Shown here: piece by piece, positions 34,890 through 43,861 of the stretch
Position numbering within the stretch: the stretch's first letter is position 1
How the letters are laid out: each line of letters begins with the position of its first letter
Assembly: GCA_031367105.1 (NCBI GenBank)
Contig: JANLPG010000161.1
Coordinates: 1 to 51,470 of the forward strand
Direction of reading: 5' to 3'
Source: Palsa-1233 sp031367105
GTDB lineage: Bacteria > Gemmatimonadota > Gemmatimonadetes > Gemmatimonadales > GWC2-71-9
DNA length: 51,470 nucleotides
Translations under genes and position numbers: made by a program
Notes under the pieces: generated by a model
What the model saw: the letters and a program-made list of their open reading frames with translations, nothing else
Database searches by the model: none
Told to the model about the DNA's origin: nothing

Positions 34890-34891
34890 CC

Positions 34892-35677
34892 TTACTTCCC
34901 GCTGAAGACCGGGGGACGCTTCTCCAGAAATGCGCGGGTCCCTTCGCCCTTATCGTCGCTGGCACAGGCGCGGCCGAACATCGTTGCCTCGATCGCGAGG
35001 CCGTCATCAATGGTCGTATCGAGCACCCGATCAACGGTTTCGAGGCAGAGCGCGACCGCAAGTGGTCCCTGCGCGAGAATCGTCCGCAACAGGGCTCTCG
35101 CCGCCTCGAGCAGCTGGTCGGCAGGTACCACGCGATTCACCAAACCGATCCGCGCGGCCTCGTCGGCGTCAATCACGCTGGCCGAGAGCAGCAACTCGAG
35201 TGCGCGGCCCCGCCCCACGAGTCGCGGCAGCCGGACCGTGCCGCCATAGCCGGGGATCAGGCCGAGCTTGACCTCGGGCTGGCCAAACCGGGCGTTGGGT
35301 GCGGCGAGCCGTATGTGGCACGCCATCGCGAGTTCGCAGCCACCACCGAGGGCGAAGCCGTTGACCGCTGCGACGACCGGCTTGTTCAACTGCTCGATCG
35401 CGCGGAACGCCGCCTGACCCTTCGCCGCGACGTCGGCTCCGGTATTGCCGTCGACCGCGGCAAGTTCGTTGATGTCTGCCCCCGCGACGAATGCCTTCGG
35501 CCCCGCGCCGGTGAGCACCACGCCGCGGACATCCCGGTCGACAGCAATCCGCGCAACAACCTGGGCCAGCTCGCTGATCACGATGGCGTTCAGGGCATTC
35601 AACTTGTCGGGGCGATTGACCGTGACGGTGGCGATCCCGTCCTCGGCGACGGCGTACAGGAGGGTGGCGTAGGTCAT
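34892..35677 (-). CDS. Enoyl-CoA hydratase/isomerase family protein
   Basis: This 261-aa crotonase-fold enzyme would hydrate trans-2-enoyl-CoA in fatty-acid beta-oxidation. It has NRPDKLNALN, VLTGAGPKAFVAGADINEL, GFALGGGCELAMACHIRL (oxyanion hole), and the two catalytic glutamates in FGQPEVKLGLIPG and RALELLLS. This matches a true hydratase rather than a racemase. The start ATG 35677 (MTYATLLYAVAEDG) has a ribosome site pressed against it (CAGGG). The next in-frame ATG upstream, at 35719, adds a low-quality N-terminus. It heads the recF - dciA - gyrB string, an unrelated partner. Confidence 0.92.
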   Translation of the reverse strand: MTYATLLYAVAEDGIATVTVNRPDKLNALNAIVISELAQVVARIAVDRDVRGVVLTGAGPKAFVAGADINELAAVDGNTGADVAAKGQAAFRAIEQLNKPVVAAVNGFALGGGCELAMACHIRLAAPNARFGQPEVKLGLIPGYGGTVRLPRLVGRGRALELLLSASVIDADEAARIGLVNRVVPADQLLEAARALLRTILAQGPLAVALCLETVDRVLDTTIDDGLAIEATMFGRACASDDKGEGTRAFLEKRPPVFSGK

Positions 35678-35736
35678 CCCTGTAAAATAGCCGAATTGCC
35701 CTCCTCGTGCGCCCTGCAAGGAGCCGCCGGCGACAG

Positions 35737-35742
35737 TAGCTT
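35737..35742 (+). promoter_or_regulatory. Candidate -10 element close to the glpK start
   Basis: TAGCTT ends six bases before the glpK ATG. If it is a -10 box, transcription would begin at or next to the start codon, giving a leaderless or nearly leaderless mRNA. No good -35 is evident, though CTGCAA lies about 17 bases upstream. A ribosome site AGGAG at 35719-35723 is too far away to serve this start. Confidence 0.3.
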
Positions 35743-35748
35743 GCTCGG

Positions 35749-37227
35749 ATGCCGACCATCCTCGCCCTCGACCAAGGCACCACCGGTTCCACTGCGCTGG
35801 TGATCGCTCCCGACGGGCAGGTGGTCGGCCGTGGCTACCGGGAAATCCCCCAGTACTTTCCAGCGCCTGGGCAGGTGGAGCACGACCCTGACACCCTGAT
35901 CGACGCGACCGTTGCAGCCGCCCGCGACGCGCTCAGTGCCGCCGGCCGGCTGGTCGATGCCATCGGAATCACCAACCAGCGCGAGACGCTCGTCCTCTGG
36001 GATCGGGAAACGCTCGCGCCCATCGGCCGGGCGATCGTCTGGCAGGATCGGCGCACCTCCGGGCGCTGTGCCGAACTCCGGGCAGCAGGGCACGAACCAC
36101 GGCTGCGAGAGCTGACCGGGCTGCTCCTCGACCCGTACTTTTCGGCGACCAAACTTGAGCGGCTGCTCCTCGATCCGGAGCTGCGCCGTCGTGCTGACGA
36201 GGGTTCCCTCGCGGTCGGTACGGTCGAAAGCTGGTTGGTGGCAAAGCTCACCGGCGGCGTTCACGTCACCGATCCGACCAATGCCTCGCGGACCCTGTTG
36301 GCCGAGCTCCGAACCGGCAGCTGGAACGCCGAGCTGCTCGCCCTCTTCGGCGTCCCCGAGAGTGTGCTGCCGGTGCTGGTCCCCAGCGCGGGTGTGGTCG
36401 GTGTCACGCAGTCGCACTGGTTCGGGCGCGAGATCCCGATCGCTGGACTCGCGGGCGACCAGCAGGCGGCACTCTTTGGTCAGGGCTGCGTCACGCCCGG
36501 TGCGGCGAAGATCACCTACGGTACCGGCGCCTTCCTGCTCCGGTATACCGGCAGTGTCGCGCCACCGGTCCCGGGCGATGGCATTCTGGCGACGATCGCA
36601 GCGGGGCCGAATGGCGGGGTCGCCTGGGCTCTCGAGGGAAGCGTGTTCATTGCCGGAGCTGCGGTGCAGTGGCTTCGGGACGGACTGGGGCTGATCGCCG
36701 ACGCGACCGAGACCGCCGCGCTCGCAGCCAGCGTTCCCGACAGCGGGGGTGTCGTGATGGTCCCGGCGTTCACTGGACTCGGTGCGCCCTATTGGAACGC
36801 CGACGCGCGCGGAACCATCACCGGCCTGACCCGCGGCACCACCCGTGCCCACCTGGTGCGTGCCACCCTCGAGGCGATCGCCCACGGCACCGCTGATCTG
36901 GTCGAAGCGATGGGCGGTGTCACCGCTCTGCGGGTGGATGGGGGAGCCGCTGGCAACGACTGGCTGATGCAGTTTCAGGCCGATCTGCTCGACCTGCCGG
37001 TGGAGCGGCCCTTCGCGGTGGAACTCACTGCCTACGGGGCGGCCCGCCTCGCCGCGCTCGGTATCGGGGGCGCGCTCCCGCCCGCGGCGGAATTGGGCGG
37101 AATGACGGTCTTCTCTCCGCGGGCCGACGCCGCGTGGCGGGCGGCCAGGCGGCAGGAATGGCGTCGTGCGGTCGTCGCCGCGTTGGCCTGGGCAGAGCAG
37201 CCGCAATCCCCCGGGACCGCGGCGTAG
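35749..37227 (+). CDS. glpK: Glycerol kinase
   Basis: GlpK phosphorylates glycerol with ATP to sn-glycerol 3-phosphate. The 492-aa protein has the FGGY-kinase phosphate-1 loop LALDQGTTGSTALV at the N-terminus, QYFPAPGQVEHDP, the glycerol contact VWQDRRTSG, the central GDQQAALFGQGC and the C-terminal LRVDGGAAGNDWLMQFQADLL with GAARLAALGIG. Length is typical (about 500 aa). It is divergent from the enoyl-CoA hydratase gene, with 71 bases between. No glpF or glpD lies alongside. Confidence 0.96.
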   Translation: MPTILALDQGTTGSTALVIAPDGQVVGRGYREIPQYFPAPGQVEHDPDTLIDATVAAARDALSAAGRLVDAIGITNQRETLVLWDRETLAPIGRAIVWQDRRTSGRCAELRAAGHEPRLRELTGLLLDPYFSATKLERLLLDPELRRRADEGSLAVGTVESWLVAKLTGGVHVTDPTNASRTLLAELRTGSWNAELLALFGVPESVLPVLVPSAGVVGVTQSHWFGREIPIAGLAGDQQAALFGQGCVTPGAAKITYGTGAFLLRYTGSVAPPVPGDGILATIAAGPNGGVAWALEGSVFIAGAAVQWLRDGLGLIADATETAALAASVPDSGGVVMVPAFTGLGAPYWNADARGTITGLTRGTTRAHLVRATLEAIAHGTADLVEAMGGVTALRVDGGAAGNDWLMQFQADLLDLPVERPFAVELTAYGAARLAALGIGGALPPAAELGGMTVFSPRADAAWRAARRQEWRRAVVAALAWAEQPQSPGTAA

Positions 37228-37262
37228 GTATCTTCCGAGATGCAGTTCAACTGGGGTGCCGT

Positions 37263-37688
37263 ATGAAGCCAGGAACCCGATTCACACTGGGTGCCATCGT
37301 CATTATCGGGAGTGTCATACTCCTGATCTCTGAAGGGATCAAAGCCACCGGGACGTATTTCCTCACTCCCACCCAACTGGTCGCACGCACCAAGGCCGAT
37401 CCCTCCTTCCACGAAGTCGGATTGAAGGTGAGTGCGAAAGTGGTGCGCGGCTCCATCTCGCGAGATGTCGGCGCGCGCCGGGTCGACTTCAAGATCAGCG
37501 ATGGTGCACAGACCTTCCCCGTCACGTACGTGGGCGACGTTCCCGACACGTTCACCGACGCGAACGACATCGACGTCGTGGTTGAAGGGAAGCTCGGTCG
37601 CGATGGTGTCTTCCACGCGACCGACGTTATCGCCAAGTGCGGATCGCGCTACGAAGCGGTCTGGGACGCACAAGGGAAGAAGGCCTGA
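37263..37688 (+). CDS. ccmE: Cytochrome c maturation haem chaperone CcmE, CxxxY type
   Basis: CcmE is a membrane-anchored periplasmic OB-fold protein that carries haem covalently to CcmF. The 141-aa protein has an N-terminal anchor (LGAIVIIGSVILLIS) followed by TGTYFLTPTQLVA, VSAKVVRGSISRD, VTYVGDVPDTFTD and VVVEGKLGRDGVFHATDV. The usual haem-binding motif is LAKHDxxY; here it is IAKCGSRYE with Cys126 and Tyr130, i.e. the CxxxY variant known in archaea and some bacteria such as Desulfovibrio, where cysteine takes the place of the histidine. It starts a cluster with ccmF and a ccmH-like gene. Confidence 0.93.
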   Translation: MKPGTRFTLGAIVIIGSVILLISEGIKATGTYFLTPTQLVARTKADPSFHEVGLKVSAKVVRGSISRDVGARRVDFKISDGAQTFPVTYVGDVPDTFTDANDIDVVVEGKLGRDGVFHATDVIAKCGSRYEAVWDAQGKKA

Positions 37689-37695
37689 GCGCGCG

Positions 37696-39738
37696 ATGAC
37701 ACTGCTCGGCTCCTTCGCCCTCTGGGCCGCCTTCCTGCTCGGGCTCTGGAGTGCGGCGCTGGCTTTTTTCGGCCGCTGGCAGGACCGCCCGGCCCTTGCG
37801 CGCTCGATCATTCGCGGCAGTTATGCCATCTGTGCGGCCCTGCTGGTGGCCGCCGTCGCGCTGTGGAAGGGCATCTTCACACACGACTTCAACATCGAAT
37901 ACGTCGCCGCCTACACTTCGCGGAATCTCCCCGAGTACTACCTGATCTCGGCGTTCTGGGCCGGCCAGAAGGGTTCGCTGCTCTTCTGGGCCGTGGTCCT
38001 GGGAATCTTCGGCGCGCTGGCCCAGGCCCTGACCTCCTCGCGACACAAGCACCTGCTGCCCTACGTCGCCGGTGTCACCTCCGTGGTGGTGGCGTTCTTC
38101 GTGGCGGTGATGCTGTTCGGGGAACACGCCAACCCGTTCGAACGGATGGCCTTCACACCGCCCGACGGCCGCGGATTGAACCCGCAGTTGCAGAACCCCG
38201 GGATGGTGATGCATCCGCCGATGCTCTATCTCGGCTACATCTCCCTCACCGTGCCGTTCGCCTTTGCGATCGCGGCGCTGCTCGCTCGCACGCTCGATGC
38301 CGGCTGGATCATCGCGATGCGGAAGTGGGCGCTCGCGTCGTGGCTCTTCCTCTCCATCGGCATCACCATCGGGATGTGGTGGGCTTACGTGGAGCTGGGC
38401 TGGGGCGGCGTCTGGGCCTGGGATCCGGTCGAGAACGCCTCGTTCCATCCCTGGCTGACGCTCACCGCCTTCCTGCATTCCGTGATGATCCAGGAAAAGC
38501 GGGGAATGCTGAAGCGCTGGAACATCTCGCTGATGGTGGGCACCTACCTCCTCTCCATCTTCGGGACGTTCATTACCCGCTCCGGCGTGATCGCCTCGGT
38601 GCACTCCTTCACGCAGTCCGACATCGGGTCATTCTTCCTCGCCTTCCTGATCGTGACGGCGATCGTCTCGTTTACGCTGCTGTACACCCGCTGGCCGTCC
38701 CTGAAGGCCGACGTAGAGCTCGAGTCCCTGGTGAGCCGCGAGGCGGCGTTCCTCTTCAATAACCTCGCCCTCGTCGGGATCGCCTTCTCGGTGCTCTGGG
38801 GCACCCTCTTCCCGATCATCTCCGAGGCCGTGCGCGGCACCAAGATCACCGTGGGACCCCCGTTCTTTAATCGCATCAATGTCCCGCTGGGGCTCTTCCT
38901 GCTCTTCCTCACCGGCGTCGGCCCGCTGATCGCCTGGCGGAAGGCCTCAGCGTCGAATCTGCGACGACAATTCATCATTCCCACCGCCGGCTTCGTGCTG
39001 GTTGCGACGGTGCTGATTGCGATGGGGATGCGCGACTTCTACGCGATGATGGCGCTCGCGCTCGCCGGATTCGTGACCGGAACCGTACTCCAGGAGTTCT
39101 ATCGCGGCATCCGTGCGCGGATGACGATGCACAGCGAGTCGCCGCTCCTGGCGCTGGGGCGCCTGGTCGCGCGCAATCGTCGCCGCTACGGCGGCTACAT
39201 CGTGCACATCGGGGTCGTGGTCTATTTCGTCGCATTTACCGGACTCGCCTTCAAGGTGAAGACCAGTGTGGAGCTGCAGCCCGGCCAGAGCACCACGGTG
39301 CGGTCGCCCTACGGCCACAGCTACAAGCTGACCCACCTTGGCGTCTCCCAGTATGCGGCGCTCAATCGCCGGGTTTCGGCGGCAACCCTCGAAGTGACAC
39401 GCGATGGCACGCGGCTGGGCACCATCACCTCCGAGAAGCGACAGCACATCGATTCATTCGGGAACCCCACTTTCGAACCGTCGACCGAGGTCGGCATTCG
39501 CAGCGACCTGCGTGAGGATCTCTATGTCGTGTACGCCGGGTCACCCGACGGCACCGAGCGCGCCAATTTCACGATCCTGATCAATCCGCTGGTGATCTGG
39601 TTCTGGATCGGTGGCGCCATTCTCACCTTCGGGGGACTCATCACGATGTGGCCGGGCGGGGCGCAGGTTCGGACCGTCCGCCGCCGAGCGGTGGCGCAGG
39701 CTGGCTACGCGGTGCCGCTCGCTGGAGTGGCCGAGTGA
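37696..39738 (+). CDS. ccmF: Haem lyase CcmF
   Basis: CcmF attaches haem from CcmE to apocytochrome c in the inner membrane. This 680-aa protein has over a dozen transmembrane helices, the WWD haem-binding domain GMWWAYVELGWGGVWAWDPVENAS, and the conserved haem-binding histidines in QNPGMVMHPPMLYLGY and LHSVMIQEKRGMLKRWN. It also has the large soluble loop between residues 525 and 640. Length matches CcmF. It starts 7 bases after ccmE and overlaps the ccmH-like gene as GTGA. CcmA-D, needed in system I, are not in the window. Confidence 0.96.
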   Translation: MTLLGSFALWAAFLLGLWSAALAFFGRWQDRPALARSIIRGSYAICAALLVAAVALWKGIFTHDFNIEYVAAYTSRNLPEYYLISAFWAGQKGSLLFWAVVLGIFGALAQALTSSRHKHLLPYVAGVTSVVVAFFVAVMLFGEHANPFERMAFTPPDGRGLNPQLQNPGMVMHPPMLYLGYISLTVPFAFAIAALLARTLDAGWIIAMRKWALASWLFLSIGITIGMWWAYVELGWGGVWAWDPVENASFHPWLTLTAFLHSVMIQEKRGMLKRWNISLMVGTYLLSIFGTFITRSGVIASVHSFTQSDIGSFFLAFLIVTAIVSFTLLYTRWPSLKADVELESLVSREAAFLFNNLALVGIAFSVLWGTLFPIISEAVRGTKITVGPPFFNRINVPLGLFLLFLTGVGPLIAWRKASASNLRRQFIIPTAGFVLVATVLIAMGMRDFYAMMALALAGFVTGTVLQEFYRGIRARMTMHSESPLLALGRLVARNRRRYGGYIVHIGVVVYFVAFTGLAFKVKTSVELQPGQSTTVRSPYGHSYKLTHLGVSQYAALNRRVSAATLEVTRDGTRLGTITSEKRQHIDSFGNPTFEPSTEVGIRSDLREDLYVVYAGSPDGTERANFTILINPLVIWFWIGGAILTFGGLITMWPGGAQVRTVRRRAVAQAGYAVPLAGVAE

Positions 39739-40337
39739 GGACGCTCTCGCGTCGCCAGCTGCTGCGTGGTGCGGCCATCGTGGTCACGCCGGTCGCGGCA
39801 CTTCGGCTGACGGCGCAGGATCTGATGAAGGTGTTGCCGAAGGATTCTGCCGCCGCTGCCGACCGCCTGGCGGAGCCGTGGCTGGTCGGCCGGCCTCAGG
39901 CCGAAATCACCGCGATGGACAACGACGGCACAGTGATCGGGATCGAGCGGCGACTCCACTGCACCTGTGGCTGTACCCTCGACATCTACACCTGCCGCAC
40001 GACCGACTTCACCTGTACCTACTCCCCGGCGCTCCACAAGGAGATCGTGGCGATGGTGCTGGCGAAGCAGACACCGGAGCAGATCGTCGAGGCGTTCGTG
40101 GCGCGCGAGGGCGAGAAGATGCTGATGGCGCCAGTGGCCAGCGGCTTCAATCTGGCGGGATACCTTGTGCCAGGGCTGACCGTGCTCTCGGCAGGGCTCG
40201 CGCTCGCTGCGTATCTCTCCCGCCGCCGCACCGCGGTCGCCGCCGAAGCATCCGCCGCCGCGACCGTGATCCCGGCACCGGTGGATGACGAGGCGCTGGC
40301 CCGGCTGAAGCGCGCCCTCGATGAGGTGGATTCGTGA
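39735..40337 (+). CDS. CcmH-like cytochrome c maturation thiol protein with Tat-type signal
   Basis: CcmH reduces or presents the apocytochrome CxxCH thiols. This 200-aa protein has the CcmH layout (LHC...C, then PALHKEIVAMVLAKQTPEQIVEAFVAREGEKMLMAP and a C-terminal membrane helix LVPGLTVLSAGLALAAYLS). The usual LRCxxCQ motif is replaced by LHCTCGCTLDIYTC plus a further cysteine seven residues on, giving five cysteines in 18 residues. The N-terminus begins RTLSRRQLLRGAA, a twin-arginine signal. It starts at GTG 39735. Whether the extra cysteines bind metal or replace the redox pair is unknown. The family call is by layout and position. Confidence 0.82.
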   Translation: MRTLSRRQLLRGAAIVVTPVAALRLTAQDLMKVLPKDSAAAADRLAEPWLVGRPQAEITAMDNDGTVIGIERRLHCTCGCTLDIYTCRTTDFTCTYSPALHKEIVAMVLAKQTPEQIVEAFVAREGEKMLMAPVASGFNLAGYLVPGLTVLSAGLALAAYLSRRRTAVAAEASAAATVIPAPVDDEALARLKRALDEVDS

Positions 40338-40735
40338 TGCTGGTCGAGGCGATCGCCTCGGGAGTCGTCGGCGTCGCGCTGCTCTGGCTGGTACTCCAGC
40401 CAATGTTGCTTCCGGGACCGGAACCTGATGAGTTGCGCGACATCCCGGATCCGGAAGAGACGCCACGCGGGCAGGCCTTGCTTGCGTTGAAGGAAATCGA
40501 GTTTGATCGCGCGACGGGCAAGCTCTCCGATGACGATTACGCCGCCTTGCACGCCCGTTACACCACCGCTGCCCTGGCGACGCTGGCGAACGAACCGTCC
40601 GCCAGCGCTCGCGTTGAGGCACTCATCGCCGAACGGACCGGATCGCGCACCGAGGTGCGCTTCTGCAGTCAGTGCGGTGCCCGCTCGACCGACGGAGCGA
40701 AGTTCTGCGCGCAGTGCGGCAGTGTGATCCGGTAG
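40337..40735 (+). CDS. Zinc-ribbon membrane protein of the cytochrome maturation cluster (CcmI-like helix)
   Basis: This 132-aa protein has an N-terminal hydrophobic helix (GVVGVALLWLVLQPMLL), a helical segment LLALKEIEFDRATGKLSDDDYAALHARY, similar to the N-terminal region of CcmI/CycH, and a C-terminal zinc ribbon CSQCGARSTDGAKFCAQCGS. The start at ATG 40337 overlaps the ccmH-like stop; GTG 40334 is equally possible. It is last in the ccm cluster. The CcmI likeness suggests a chaperone for apocytochromes, but the TPR part of CcmI is absent, so this remains inference. Confidence 0.75.
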   Translation: MLVEAIASGVVGVALLWLVLQPMLLPGPEPDELRDIPDPEETPRGQALLALKEIEFDRATGKLSDDDYAALHARYTTAALATLANEPSASARVEALIAERTGSRTEVRFCSQCGARSTDGAKFCAQCGSVIR

Positions 40736-40797
40736 TATCACCGGAGGGCCAAGGCCGGCCCGGTCGGTGGGAGCCGCCAACCATCATCGATCCTGCT

Positions 40798-42027
40798 TCA
40801 GTTGCGGTACGCCGTCGTAAACCACCCCGTGGTCCGCGTCCCATCGGTCTTCACGACCCAGTTGGCCCCGCTCGGTGAGCTTCCCGCGACCGAGCTCTCG
40901 ACCGCAGTACCGATGAGATCGTCGGCGGTAGTGATCACGTTGCGGATCGCGCGAAACAAGGCGAAGACTGACGGGGCTGCCTTGATTCCGCGGAACAGCC
41001 ACGGCTCCACCTTCCCGCTTGTCACCGACTTGTAGGCGGCGTCCACCGACGAGAGCAGGGTGCCGACCCGGTTGGCGTCCACGCGCGGGACGCAGGCCTC
41101 ATCGTCGTCTTCGTAAGCGACGATCCGGACCGGTGCCCCAGGGTGCCTGGTTTCGTAGGCGGCCCGATCGCCTTCGGCCAGCAACATCGTCGAGCCACCC
41201 CAGTCGAGGTCGTTTTGATCCCAGGCGTAGGCCCCGCCGGCGTGTTCGCCGGTGCACGCCAGCTGCACGGCTTCCCCGCTATCTCCGACGCCGTAGACGT
41301 GGTATTCGAACTCCGGCTTCCCCTTGATCCAGCTCTCGTAGTACTCATCAAAGTGGCTCTGCGTGAGGAGCAGCCCCGGCGCGCCGACTGGGGCGCTGGT
41401 CGTCCCGCCGCTCCCGCTGCTCCCGCTGCTTCCGCCATCGGTCGGAGAGCAGAGATCGTAGCAGCTGGTCGCGAGCTCCGGGTGGCCGCCGGTGAAGTCG
41501 GTTTCCTGCGGGACCAGGGCGATCACCGGGGTGGCGGGCGGCGTCACGGGACTGAGCCTGAGCCGGCGCCCCGCTGGATCGAACGCGACCGGAGCATCGC
41601 CATCCCGTTCCTGCGTGGCGACGAGATACGTTGCGCTCCCCTGCCACGCGGCTCGCTGCGCCTCGACCGGGAGGTAGAGCTCGAGGCCGCGGGCGGCATC
41701 CAGATCGGCGAGGAGCTCGGGGATGTTGGTGGCGCCGTGGCGTGCGAGGGCGGCCAGCAGCACGCCCTGGTCCGCCCGAACCAGTGCCTGAAACTGAAGC
41801 TTTCCCTCGGGTGCACGTGAGCGCGCGAGTCGTTGACTCAATGCTGTCCGAGTGGCCGGATCGGCGAGTGCGACGGCCAGCCGCTGGGCCAGCCGTTCAC
41901 GCGCGGTGGTCGCGGCGCTGGCGGGCATCGCCCGATTGATCGGCGCGGCAGGGAGGGTGGTGCTGTCGTGGTCGGCACAAGCGCCAAGCACGACGAGGGC
42001 GGTGAAACAGGACAGGCGGCGGAACAT
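40798..42027 (-). CDS. Uncharacterised lipoprotein, 409 aa
   Basis: I do not recognise a family for this protein. It has a lipoprotein signal peptide with lipobox LGAC, so Cys17 would carry the lipid. A region of Ala/Arg-rich helices (residues 35-110) follows, then a beta-rich part containing a Gly/Ser/Thr-rich linker (SSGSSGSGGTTS near residue 200), and a C-terminal region with acidic loops (YEDDDEACVPRVD) and GYxxxWxxG-type features. The layout of a Ser/Gly linker between two domains suggests a surface-exposed two-part protein. It is convergent with the ccm cluster and separated from the ABC permease gene upstream by 124 bases. Confidence 0.8.
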   Translation of the reverse strand: MFRRLSCFTALVVLGACADHDSTTLPAAPINRAMPASAATTARERLAQRLAVALADPATRTALSQRLARSRAPEGKLQFQALVRADQGVLLAALARHGATNIPELLADLDAARGLELYLPVEAQRAAWQGSATYLVATQERDGDAPVAFDPAGRRLRLSPVTPPATPVIALVPQETDFTGGHPELATSCYDLCSPTDGGSSGSSGSGGTTSAPVGAPGLLLTQSHFDEYYESWIKGKPEFEYHVYGVGDSGEAVQLACTGEHAGGAYAWDQNDLDWGGSTMLLAEGDRAAYETRHPGAPVRIVAYEDDDEACVPRVDANRVGTLLSSVDAAYKSVTSGKVEPWLFRGIKAAPSVFALFRAIRNVITTADDLIGTAVESSVAGSSPSGANWVVKTDGTRTTGWFTTAYRN

Positions 42028-42151
42028 CGGGTCCTCCCGGGTGAAACTGCGAACCGCGACGCGGCGGGGTGCCGGGTCGCGGTCTGCATAGTCGGGGGGG
42101 ACGCCTGGGAGCCGAGGGGCCCCGGAGCGCGGTCCGGGACAGGAACGCGCG

Positions 42152-43861
42152 TCAGGCCTCGAGCTGCAGCAGCCGTTGGCGCGCGAGCCGGAGCGGGATC
42201 ACGCCAGTCGCAGCGCAGACCAGCGCCACCACGCCGAGGGCGATCCACCCCGCAGCGTCAGGCGCGCCGGCCGCGCCGCGCTGGACCGCCCGCAGATGCT
42301 GGGTCACGGGGAGCGCCTCGATCACGATCACTGCGGCGAGCAGCGCCACGGCGAGCAGCATGAAAACCAGCCCCCCGAACGAGGTCGGGATCTGGGCGGC
42401 GTTCTCGCTGTCGAATTGGGGATAGAGTGTGCCGATACCGAGCGCGAGTCCGCCGATGGCGAGGGTATAGCCGAGCACGGTGCCGACACTCACAAACATC
42501 ATGAACGTGCTGGCGCGGAGCAGTGTGTTGGTCGTGATCGTGAGGCCGAGGGCGAGCACAAGCAGCGGCAGTACACCGACGAAATACTTGCTGCGCAACA
42601 TTGCCGCCGGGTCCAGTGGCGAAGAACGCAGCAGCCAGAGCAGTCGCCCTTCGAGGGACACCGACGGGAAAATGAACCGTGCCGCCACCGCCGCGATCAC
42701 GAAACCGGCCAGCCCCTGGTTGAGAAAGACGATCAGCGTGACCAGGAAGATCGGGACCTGCTCACCGGTGAAGAGCGGGAGCGCCCGGATGTTGAAGAGG
42801 TAGACCATCACCAGCACCGCCAGCAGGATCAGCTGACTCCATTGGGTGCTGTCGCGGAAGAAGAGCCGGAGATCCTTGAGAATGAACTCCCGCCGCATTG
42901 GCGACATCCCGCGCAGCAGCCTGCGGGCGATGCCATCCCAGCGCGCACCCCGGACGAATTCCTCAGCCCCTTCCTGGGCCCGCGCGAACCCTGCGACGTA
43001 GAGGCGGCGGTGGAGGGAGGCGCCGATCACGATGAACGCGCCAGCGGTCGTCCAGAGCAGCGCGATCGGCAGTGAGTCGCCGACCCGCGTGAGCCAGTTC
43101 ATCAGCATACTGCTGGCCCACTCACTCGGCAGCAGCGCAGAGCTCGGCGTCCGCAGGACCGCAATGAAGTCGAGCAGTGACTGGAATCCTTCCGGGCGCG
43201 CCAGCTGCTCGGGCCGGAGCATCCGCAGGATGACCACCAGCACTCCGGCGGTGGCGATCGTGACCAGACCGAGCAGCTCCCTGGTGCGGCGGGCCGGGAA
43301 GATATTGACCAGCAGCAGGGTGACCGCGGAGCCGATCACCCCCGGAATGATGAAGAGTGGGAGGAGCGCACCGATCGCGACCACGGGGAAGAACCAGCCG
43401 CCGCCCCAGACGACGCTGTACGCCGCGAGCAGCGGGACCGCGAGGAGCGCCACCATCCACGACGAGTGGATCACGGTCTCGCCCAGTTTCGCGAGATAGA
43501 AGCGACCCCAGTCGAGCGGGGCGGCGACCAGCATATCGAGGTCCTTCGCCAGGAAGAATGTCGAGAGCGACGAGACCAGGTTCGACAGCAACAGGATGGA
43601 GATGAACGAAAGGAATGCCATCCCGAGCAGCTTGCCGGCGAGCAGCGTTCCGATCTCGGGGACGGCCTTGAAGTAGCTGACGGTGCGCCAGGCGATGCCG
43701 AACGCTGCCGCGAAGAAGAGTGCCCCGGCAATGAGCAGCAGCACGCCACGCCCGCGCGGCGCGTTGCGGGTACCGCGGCGCAGGCGCGCCAGTGCGCTGC
43801 GCCATTTCGGTGAGGTCAGGGTCGCCAAGCCGGGTTGCCGGCCCTGAAGGGAGTCAGCCAA
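42152..43861 (-). CDS. ABC-2 type exporter permease
   Basis: This 569-aa integral membrane protein has about 12 hydrophobic segments (for example VLLLIAGALFFAAAFGIAW, AFLSFISILLLSNLVSSLST and VVAIGALLPLFIIPGVIGSAV) and a central soluble stretch. It resembles the large ABC-2 permeases in which two domains are fused in one chain. It is encoded directly after an ABC ATPase gene, with which it should form an exporter. The start is TTG 43861, overlapping the ATPase stop by 8 bases; no ATG gives a better start, so the first codons are uncertain. The transported compound is unknown. Confidence 0.85.
   Translation of the reverse strand: MADSLQGRQPGLATLTSPKWRSALARLRRGTRNAPRGRGVLLLIAGALFFAAAFGIAWRTVSYFKAVPEIGTLLAGKLLGMAFLSFISILLLSNLVSSLSTFFLAKDLDMLVAAPLDWGRFYLAKLGETVIHSSWMVALLAVPLLAAYSVVWGGGWFFPVVAIGALLPLFIIPGVIGSAVTLLLVNIFPARRTRELLGLVTIATAGVLVVILRMLRPEQLARPEGFQSLLDFIAVLRTPSSALLPSEWASSMLMNWLTRVGDSLPIALLWTTAGAFIVIGASLHRRLYVAGFARAQEGAEEFVRGARWDGIARRLLRGMSPMRREFILKDLRLFFRDSTQWSQLILLAVLVMVYLFNIRALPLFTGEQVPIFLVTLIVFLNQGLAGFVIAAVAARFIFPSVSLEGRLLWLLRSSPLDPAAMLRSKYFVGVLPLLVLALGLTITTNTLLRASTFMMFVSVGTVLGYTLAIGGLALGIGTLYPQFDSENAAQIPTSFGGLVFMLLAVALLAAVIVIEALPVTQHLRAVQRGAAGAPDAAGWIALGVVALVCAATGVIPLRLARQRLLQLEA

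Noticed and set aside
40736..40797. A terminator between the ccm cluster and the lipoprotein gene
   Set aside because: Only a five-base GGGCC/GGCCC stem with a six-base loop is visible, with no T-run; too weak to list.
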